A DNA stretch of 18,664 nucleotides from CBFGTA01 sp965651595 (GTDB lineage Bacteria; Actinomycetota; Actinomycetes; S36-B12; UBA10799), in the NCBI GenBank assembly GCA_965651595.1, contig CBFGTA010000039.1, positions 1 through 18,664 of the forward strand. The letters are read 5' to 3'. Under the pieces are notes generated by a model, which saw nothing but the letters and a program-made list of their open reading frames with translations, was not told the DNA's origin and did no database searches. Below, in pieces: positions 7,358 to 13,012 of the stretch. Both the position numbers and the translations under genes were made by a program. Every line of letters starts with the position of its first letter. Position 1 is the stretch's first letter.

Positions 7358-8161
7358 TCAGCTTTTCGCCGGTGACGACTTCTTCGCCGCCGCATTCGCT
7401 GGAGCCTTCTTGGCGGGAGCCTTCTTCGCCGCCGCCTTCGCTGGAGCCTTCTTCGCCGCCGCCTTCGCTGGAGCCTTCTTCGCCGCCGCCTTCGCGGGGG
7501 CTTTCTTGGCGGGAGCCTTCTTCGCCGGAGCCTGGGAGCCCGTGGTTGCAGTCACCTTGGCTGTGGCCGACTCAGCAGCAGCGCGGGCGGAATCGGCGGC
7601 GCTGCCGGCCGCGGCTCGAGCAGAATCGGCAGCCGACTTGGCTGAGGTTGGCGCGGCCGCGCGGGCAGCCTCAGCCGTTGCAGAAGCCTTCTCGGCGACG
7701 GCACTCGCCGCTGCGAGGGCTGGGCCCTTGGCTTGTTCGACGGCAGCGCTGACGCGCTTGGCAGCTGCACTCTGCGATGCGGCACTGCGGGCGGTCTCGG
7801 CCGCCGCTGCTGCCTGAGAGATCTTTTCCTGAGCTTGTGCGGTCACCTCAGCGAGCTGTGCTTCGAGTCGCTGGACGTGACGGCGCACACCAGCAAGCTC
7901 TTCTTCGCGCACGAATCCCATTCGCCCAACGGCCTTGTCTACCTCAGACTTGATAATGCCCACGACCATGTCGCGTTGGGTGTTGCTCTGCTCGACGAGT
8001 TCTTCGGCGAGTTCCTGAATCTGCTCACTGAGCGCATCGGTGGAGATGTTCGCCCCACTCGTCTGGGCCATCAGCGACTCAGCTGCTTCCCGGGCCTTGG
8101 CAACAGAAACTTCGGCCATGCCAGACGCCATCTGGACGTAACCCTTCAGTGCTTCAAGCAT
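7358..8161 (-). CDS. Phasin-like protein with histone-H1-like Lys/Ala/Pro tail
   Basis: A 267-residue three-part protein. Residues 1-105 resemble the phasin/PhaF-type (poly(hydroxyalkanoate) granule associated) N-terminal domain: MLEALKGYVQMASGMAEVSV, a helical middle, then the coiled coil MGFVREEELAGVRRHVQRLE. Residues 106-205 are an Ala/Ser/Glu-rich helical linker, and 209-267 a basic tail of AKKAP and AAAKKAPAK repeats like histone H1 or AlgP/PhaF tails. Such tails bind DNA non-specifically, so it may link granules, membrane or nucleoid; that is inference. The frame extends to 8374, but ATG 8159-8161 with GGAAGGAG upstream is the clear start. A paralog with a short tail is found near the same genes in Streptomyces, as far as I recall. 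Confidence 0.82.
   Translation of the reverse strand: MLEALKGYVQMASGMAEVSVAKAREAAESLMAQTSGANISTDALSEQIQELAEELVEQSNTQRDMVVGIIKSEVDKAVGRMGFVREEELAGVRRHVQRLEAQLAEVTAQAQEKISQAAAAAETARSAASQSAAAKRVSAAVEQAKGPALAAASAVAEKASATAEAARAAAPTSAKSAADSARAAAGSAADSARAAAESATAKVTATTGSQAPAKKAPAKKAPAKAAAKKAPAKAAAKKAPAKAAAKKAPAKKAPANAAAKKSSPAKS
7415..7495 (-). repeat. 27-bp tandem repeat encoding AKAAAKKAP units
   Basis: Three nearly identical 27-base units in the 3' part of the phasin-like gene encode three copies of a nine-residue AKAAAKKAP unit. They are flanked by shorter 15-base AKKAP units. The repeat keeps the reading frame, so copy number change would shorten or lengthen the basic tail without a frameshift. 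Confidence 0.8.
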
Positions 8162-8367
8162 GAGCACTCCTTCCAATCTGTGGCGCACTCGGGCACCACA
8201 CGTATGAGTGAACGAGCATGACTCGCTTCGTTGGCCACCGTATCGTGTTCCAGGTAGATTCGGCGCGTCCGCATCCCCCACAATCGGCGCGGGCCGATAA
8301 GTTATCCCCGTCAAGCGACAGCAACATCGGAAGATCAGCAAACCAGAGCGGTGAAGGATCACGATTC
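8162..8367. promoter_or_regulatory. Divergent promoter region, phasin-like gene and SCP2-like gene
   Basis: This 206-bp gap separates two divergent starts and must hold both promoters unless they lie inside genes. On the plus strand, TTGGCC (8231-8236) and TAGATT (8255-8260) with an 18-base spacer form a weak sigma70-like candidate. The odd palindrome GATAAGTTATC (8296-8306) could be an operator. I see no strong minus-strand promoter. No gene or RNA is recognisable here. Confidence 0.35.
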
Positions 8368-8709
8368 GTGGCATCGATCGAAGAATGTGAAGACGCAGTC
8401 GCCTCGTTGGTGGAGCGACTAGATTCTTACGACGCCAACGCCCGGAAGGCCAACATCCCAGACCGAACCCTGGTACTCCACCTGTACGACCTTGACCTCG
8501 ACTTTCGCGGAGACCTCACCGAAGGAGCCCTCAAGAACGTTCGGATCACGCACGATCGCTCCCGACCGGACGTCAAGTTGTCGATGACCAGCGACGACCT
8601 CGTCGCCATGACCCGCGGCGAGTTGAAGTTCGCCCAGGCGTGGGCAACTGGTCGCGTACGCCTCGAAGCCTCAATCAAGGATCTCCTGCGCCTACGCAAA
8701 CTGGTATGA
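8368..8709 (+). CDS. SCP2-like sterol carrier family protein
   Basis: A 113-residue protein that closely fits the small stand-alone SCP2-like proteins of actinobacteria: ASIEECEDAV at the start, HLYDLDLDFRGDL (38-50), then LSMTSDDLVAMTRGEL (71-86), FAQAWATGRVRLEA (88-101) and DLLRLRKLV at the end. SCP2 folds bind lipids in a hydrophobic tunnel; the ligand here is unknown. The frame is open from 8218, but GTG at 8368-8370 with GAAGGA nine bases upstream gives the family-typical N-terminus. It is the only plus-strand gene among minus-strand neighbours and converges on the HAD gene with a 24-bp gap. Confidence 0.88.
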   Translation: MASIEECEDAVASLVERLDSYDANARKANIPDRTLVLHLYDLDLDFRGDLTEGALKNVRITHDRSRPDVKLSMTSDDLVAMTRGELKFAQAWATGRVRLEASIKDLLRLRKLV

Positions 8710-8730
8710 GCCAACACCGGGGCTGATGGC
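8710..8730. terminator. Weak hairpin between convergent stop codons
   Basis: GCCAACA and TGATGGC form a short stem (four pairs, one A-A mismatch, two pairs) around a GC-rich loop, just after the SCP2-like stop and before the HAD stop. It could serve as a bidirectional terminator but is weak and lacks a U-tract. Confidence 0.22.
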
Positions 8731-8733
8731 GGT

Positions 8734-9684
8734 CTATCGGTTTAGCGCATCCCACGCCGCACGGGCGGTTTCCAGTTCGGATTCATCAATGCCGCCTGGC
8801 AGACCACTGCTCGCACCAGTGCTGGCCACGTTGCCGTCGACGTGGGCCCAGATCGATTCGAGGGCCGCACACAGGCGTTCTTCGGCTTCAGTCGCCTCCG
8901 CTAGTAGTCCGCGCAAGTCGGCGCGCACCAAGTGGGGGCGCTGCCCGGCAGGGGCGGCGACGAGGTCGTCAAACCCGGTGACTCCCGTCAGCACCAACAA
9001 GCTGTCCATACCAGCCGCGCGAGCGGCTGCGATGTCCGTGTCGAGTCGGTCACCTACCACGAGTGGTCGTTGGGAGGTGACGATGGCTTGCGCTCGCGTC
9101 AACATGTCGGGCTCTGGCTTTCCCACGCTCGTCGGTGTACGACCGGTGGCAGTCACCAACGTCTGCACCAGGGAGCCGTTGCCTGGTGCGACCCCCAGTT
9201 CGGTGACGAGGGTGGTGTCGAGGTTAGTGACGATCCAGTCGGCACCTTGGTGGAGGGCGCCAGCGGCCTGCTTCAGTTGCTGCCAGGAGATGTCGGGGTG
9301 GAATCCCTGGAGGACAGCCTGAGGATGGTCGGTGGCTTCGGCCACGATGGTGAAGCCGTGTGACTCTACGGCGCTGCGTAGCCCACCACCGCCGACGATG
9401 AGAACCGGCTCATCAGGTGCATGGTCTTTGGCTAGGCGCTCGGCCGCGACGGCGCTCGACGTCACGACCAGTGCGGGATCCGTCGGGATGCCCAGGCTGT
9501 CGAGTTGGCCAGCGATGTCGGCCGGGGTGCGGCTGGCGTTGTTGGTGGCGTACGCCAGAGCGAGGCCTTGCTGACGACACTCGGCGAGGGATTCGGCGGC
9601 ATGGTCGATGGCCCCGGCCCCGACATAGACGGTGCCATCAAGGTCGAGCAACAGCGCGTCGTATTCGCTGACGGGTGCAACCAT
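8734..9684 (-). CDS. HAD-IIA (NagD-like) sugar/glycerol phosphate phosphatase
   Basis: A 316-residue cytoplasmic phosphatase of the HAD superfamily with a C2 cap. Motif I is LLLDLDGTVY with nucleophile Asp14 and acid/base Asp16; motif II is in YATNNASR (about 45-52); the motif III Lys is in SVGKPEPDM, and motif IV is VVGDRLDTDI. A C-terminal extension of about 60 residues follows the core. Position and length match Rv1692, described as a glycerol 3-phosphate phosphatase; the substrate here is inferred. The start is either GTG 9685-9687 or ATG 9682-9684; ATG overlaps the upstream TPR gene's stop as TGATG, so translation is coupled. Confidence 0.93.
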   Translation of the reverse strand: MVAPVSEYDALLLDLDGTVYVGAGAIDHAAESLAECRQQGLALAYATNNASRTPADIAGQLDSLGIPTDPALVVTSSAVAAERLAKDHAPDEPVLIVGGGGLRSAVESHGFTIVAEATDHPQAVLQGFHPDISWQQLKQAAGALHQGADWIVTNLDTTLVTELGVAPGNGSLVQTLVTATGRTPTSVGKPEPDMLTRAQAIVTSQRPLVVGDRLDTDIAAARAAGMDSLLVLTGVTGFDDLVAAPAGQRPHLVRADLRGLLAEATEAEERLCAALESIWAHVDGNVASTGASSGLPGGIDESELETARAAWDALNR

Positions 9685-10382
9685 CACTGACCACCACCCC
9701 AGTCGGCCAACCGATCGGCAGCGTCGGTATCAAGGTTGACATCGGCTTCGGCCGCCCGAGCGAACCAAACCTGTGCGCGCTGGTCTTCTCCGGCTTCAAC
9801 GTACGTTTGCGCCAGGGCGTAGGCGACCCGCACCTTGGTCGCCGGATCCCCGGAACTGCTCGTCGCCAACGGCAACAACAGGGAAATGGCCGCCTGGTGC
9901 TGGCCCAAGTCCGAGCGGGCACCGGCCTTGACGATCAGCGCTTCGCACCGACTGTCGTAGCTCAGGCCAGCGACGGCTTCATCACTGATGAGATCCACTG
10001 CCCGCTGCGGCTCCCCGAGCGCCCGCTCGCAATCGCCGATCAAGCCGACTAGGTCGCTGCTGCGCGACATGCGCTGAGCGGCCTTGAGTTCTCGCCGCGC
10101 GAGCGAGAAGTCCCCGCACTGATAGGCGGCCACTCCGGCGGCTTCCCGAACCACGGCCGAATGCTTCGCAACTCGCGCCGCCTCCAGGGAGTATTCCAAA
10201 GCCTTCGCGGGATCCTCTTCCATCACGGCCACGGCTCCGGCGAGCAGTTTCGTCACCCATTCCTGGGCTCCGGGGCGGAGCCGTTCGAGTTCTTTTCGCG
10301 CTCCGAAAGGGACGAGTTCGGGATCGATATCGTCAAGCTCAGGGAACCGTCGAACTTTCTCGGGCCTGTCGCTGTCACTCAT
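9684..10382 (-). CDS. TPR-like protein, Rv1691 type
   Basis: A 232-residue soluble all-helical protein. After an acidic start (RRFPELDDIDPELVP), paired helices run from about 40 to 225. Several pairs fit tetratricopeptide repeats: EDPAKALEYSLEAARVA (56-72), GDFSLARRELKAAQRM (90-105), GQHQAAISLLLPLA (160-173) and AGEDQRAQVWFARAAE (197-212). Such repeats serve protein binding; the partner is unknown. Starts further upstream exist (to 10436), but ATG 10380-10382 has GGTGGAG upstream. It is first in a two-gene operon with the HAD phosphatase, and it matches the position and type of Rv1691 in M. tuberculosis. No signal peptide or membrane segment. Confidence 0.85.
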   Translation of the reverse strand: MSDSDRPEKVRRFPELDDIDPELVPFGARKELERLRPGAQEWVTKLLAGAVAVMEEDPAKALEYSLEAARVAKHSAVVREAAGVAAYQCGDFSLARRELKAAQRMSRSSDLVGLIGDCERALGEPQRAVDLISDEAVAGLSYDSRCEALIVKAGARSDLGQHQAAISLLLPLATSSSGDPATKVRVAYALAQTYVEAGEDQRAQVWFARAAEADVNLDTDAADRLADWGGGQ

Positions 10383-10660
10383 GGTTCTCCACCTGTCCGT
10401 GTGTCTGAAACGTTCACAGTCACGATGAGCGAGCACGCGGCCATTCGCCAGGACCCATCGAGCGCCTAGCCTATCCGCGTTTCATGCCCGCTACCCGCCG
10501 GGCTACCCGCCGCTCGGCCAGATGTCGTCAGCCGCGAGTTCATGACAGGATCGGGGCAGGCACAGAGCAGGTTCAGAACAGGCCGACGGTGGTGGGTTCA
10601 GCACGACCTCCTGCCCGGGCCTGCCTGGTATCTACGGCGCGAGAGGTGAGGGAATCAACA
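10383..10660. promoter_or_regulatory. Divergent intergenic region with direct repeat GCTACCCGCC
   Basis: This 278-bp gap lies between the minus-strand TPR gene and the plus-strand reductase gene, so it should carry promoters for both. I see a perfect 10-base direct repeat GCTACCCGCC at 10490-10499 and 10502-10511, and GGTTCAG-like words further right. No convincing -35/-10 pair stands out. GAGGGA at 10648-10653 is the ribosome site of the reductase gene. No gene is seen. Confidence 0.35.
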
Positions 10661-11614
10661 GTGGTGAATTATGCGGTGGTTGGGGCGGGAGCGGTCGGCG
10701 GCTATTTCGGGGCGCGACTTGCCCATCAAGGCCATCAGATGCAATTCGTCTTTCGGTCCGATGCGGACGTGGTTCGGCGAGACGGCCTGCGGGTTGAATC
10801 TCCCACTGGCGACTTCACCATCGCGGACCCGAACGTGGTGTCTGCCACCGCGGACCTTGATGTGGCTGACGTGGTCATTGTCGGGGTCAAGGGCCACGCG
10901 AACGCGGAAGTGGCACCGCAGGTTGCTCAGATTGTGAAGCCGGGCGGGGCAATCATCCTGATCCAGAACGGCGTTGGTTCGGAGTCGATCTATGCCGAGC
11001 ACGTCGACTCGAGCGTCACCGTGATCGGTGGCCTAGCGTTCATCGCCTCCGAGAGGGTGCCTCCGCGCACGGTGGCTCACCACGATTACGGAATGCTCAC
11101 GCTCGCCGACTACGCGCCCGACTACTCGCCAGTACCGCCGAGCCCAATCACCCGAACGGTTGCTGAGGATTTCCAGAGCGCCGGTGTTCCCACCGACGTC
11201 TCCGATGACTTGCTCTTGTCCCGATACACGAAGTTGTTGTGGAACGTGCCGTTCAATCCCCTCACTGTCATCCTCAACGCCACGACGGCTGTGCTCATGG
11301 AATCGGCCGAAGCCACCGAGCTGATCCGATCGCTGATGGATGAGGTACGGGCTGTAGCGAGAGCCGACGGGCGCGACATCGCGCCTGAGATCGTCGACGT
11401 GCTGATCCAAAGCACCCAGGTGATGAAACCGTACGAACCGAGCATGAAAGTCGACTATTCGCACGCCCGCCCGTTAGAGATTGATCTGATCCTCGACGGG
11501 GTTCTGGATCGTGCCGCGGCCCTCGGGGTAGCGACGCCGCGGCTAGCAACAGTGCGGGCCCTGGCGTCGTTCCTTGATCGACGCAACCGCGGCAACATTG
11601 GAAGCGACGGTTGA
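10661..11614 (+). CDS. panE: Ketopantoate reductase family protein (PanE/ApbA)
   Basis: This family reduces 2-dehydropantoate to pantoate with NADPH for pantothenate and CoA synthesis; paralogs act on other ketoacids. The 317-residue protein has the Rossmann motif VVGAGAVGGYFGARLA (6-21), VGVKGH (75-79), IQNGVGSE (101-108), the catalytic Lys191 in SRYTKLLWNVPFNP with Asn195 and Asn199, and the C-terminal substrate site PSMKVDY (260-266) with Glu273 in PLEIDLILDG. The frame is open from 10484, but the extra part is Arg-rich. GTG 10661 (or GTG 10664) follows GAGGGA and opens directly with the cofactor fold. It is followed 3 bp later by the PaaK-like gene. No other CoA genes are present, so true PanE activity is probable, not certain. 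Confidence 0.88.
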   Translation: MVNYAVVGAGAVGGYFGARLAHQGHQMQFVFRSDADVVRRDGLRVESPTGDFTIADPNVVSATADLDVADVVIVGVKGHANAEVAPQVAQIVKPGGAIILIQNGVGSESIYAEHVDSSVTVIGGLAFIASERVPPRTVAHHDYGMLTLADYAPDYSPVPPSPITRTVAEDFQSAGVPTDVSDDLLLSRYTKLLWNVPFNPLTVILNATTAVLMESAEATELIRSLMDEVRAVARADGRDIAPEIVDVLIQSTQVMKPYEPSMKVDYSHARPLEIDLILDGVLDRAAALGVATPRLATVRALASFLDRRNRGNIGSDG

Positions 11615-11617
11615 TCC

Positions 11618-13009
11618 GTGAAGGTTGCTGCTGACGTTCCCTGGATCGGGCGCAGCCAAGACTTGCGCGAGCGCCAAGTCGAGCTGTTCTGGTCTCGCCT
11701 GGCTGAGCACCGGCAGCGACTCCTGTGGTCGCGCGAGCAGATCGACAGCCACCAGCTGCACTCCCTCAATCGCCTCCTCACTTTCGCGCGGGAACACAGT
11801 TCGTTCTACCGCGAGCATCTTGCTAGCGTGCCCGAACAGGTCTCCGATGTCGGCGCCCTGGGGGCACTGCGTCCGACAACGAAGCAACAGCTGATGGACA
11901 ACTGGGATCGGGTGTGTACCGATCCGGGCCTGTCACGGGCCCGGGCCGAAGAGTTCCTGGCAGACCAAACCGAGTTCGACTTCATCGACGAACAGGGAAC
12001 GTCGTGTTTCGTGTCCGGGGGCAGTTCCGGCGTGCGGGGCGTGTTCCCTTGGTCGTTTGAGTTCTTAGCCGAGGCCGGTGCGGTAGCGTTTCGGCACCTC
12101 GACGTGGCGGTCGCGGGCGGTGTTCCGCGGGTGCGTGCCGTTATGACGGCCGGAGCTCCGCCCCATGCCAGCACCCCGCTGTTCGGGCTGCCGCTTGACT
12201 CGGCCGAAAGCATTGCGGTGGTGGCGGCTGGGCAACCTTGGGACTCGATTGCCTCTGCTCTGGTCGAGGCAAATCCGCGCACTCTCATCGGGTATCCGTC
12301 TGTCATCGCAGTCGCAGCCCAGGCGTCGGCACGAGGGAACCTGCCGATTTCTCCCGAGGCGGGTTTGACGAACTCGGAGCCCCTCGGTGACGACGCGCGC
12401 GCTGACATGGTGAATGCCTGGTCTGCGTCGGTCAGCAATCAGTGGGGTTCGACTGAGGCGGGAATACACGCGGTCCAGTGCTCGATGTCGCGGGGGCTGC
12501 ATCTGGCTGAAGACTGCATCATCCTGGAACGTGTTGATGCCGATAACCGTCCGGTGGCCGATTCCGAACCTGCCGAGCAGATTCTGGTGACCAACTTGAC
12601 CAACCTGGCGTTTCCCATCATTCGTTACGCCATGAACGACGTGATCGACTATCTGCCGCAATCGTGTGCCTGCGGTTGCCGGTTCCGGCTGATTGATTCT
12701 GTCGCCGGCCGGGCCGACGATGCGTTCACGTACGGCGACGTCAGTGTCGCTCCCATCGTGTTTCGGCACGTGCTCGGGCGCTTCCCGTCTGTCACCGAGT
12801 ACCAAGTCCGCCAAACGGAGCGGGGGGCGAACGTTGACGTTGTGGGCGAGTCAAGTGATGAGCACGCGATCGCTGCGGGCCTGGTCGAGGGTCTACTGGC
12901 CGCCGGATTGCCCGATCCAGACGTCACGCTTGCGTACGTGTCCCGGATCGCCCGCAACCCGGGGACGGGGAAGCTGCGGCGTTTCGTGCCGCTGCCAGGT
13001 GCCGGCTAG
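11618..13009 (+). CDS. PaaK/CapK-like adenylate-forming enzyme
   Basis: A 463-residue member of the ANL superfamily (acyl-CoA ligases), closest in pattern to phenylacetate-CoA ligase PaaK/CapK. The phosphate loop is SGGSSGVRG (133-141) in place of the usual SSGTTGKP. NQWGSTEAG (274-282) is the adenine/Mg motif, and NLAFPIIRYAMND (329-341) ends with the ribose-binding Asp. The PaaK-type Cys cluster CACGC (350-354) and hinge GRADD (364-368) follow, and Lys452 in GTGKLRRF is the likely C-terminal catalytic Lys. The acid substrate cannot be told. GTG at 11618 sits 3 bp after the reductase stop, so both are one operon. It ends 3 bp before the convergent GGDEF-EAL gene. Confidence 0.85.
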   Translation: MKVAADVPWIGRSQDLRERQVELFWSRLAEHRQRLLWSREQIDSHQLHSLNRLLTFAREHSSFYREHLASVPEQVSDVGALGALRPTTKQQLMDNWDRVCTDPGLSRARAEEFLADQTEFDFIDEQGTSCFVSGGSSGVRGVFPWSFEFLAEAGAVAFRHLDVAVAGGVPRVRAVMTAGAPPHASTPLFGLPLDSAESIAVVAAGQPWDSIASALVEANPRTLIGYPSVIAVAAQASARGNLPISPEAGLTNSEPLGDDARADMVNAWSASVSNQWGSTEAGIHAVQCSMSRGLHLAEDCIILERVDADNRPVADSEPAEQILVTNLTNLAFPIIRYAMNDVIDYLPQSCACGCRFRLIDSVAGRADDAFTYGDVSVAPIVFRHVLGRFPSVTEYQVRQTERGANVDVVGESSDEHAIAAGLVEGLLAAGLPDPDVTLAYVSRIARNPGTGKLRRFVPLPGAG

Positions 13010-13012
13010 GCC

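Noticed and set aside
7385..7531. Repeat array as a CRISPR
   Set aside because: Units are contiguous with no spacers and lie inside a coding frame.
7341..7817. Plus-strand frame with FAGAFFAAAFAGAF repeats that looks like a membrane protein
   Set aside because: It is the mirror of the Lys/Ala/Pro repeats of the phasin-like gene, which has a good ribosome site and a recognisable N-terminal domain.
12065..12814. 249-codon minus-strand open frame opposite the PaaK-like gene
   Set aside because: Antisense shadow; the ANL motifs are on the plus strand.
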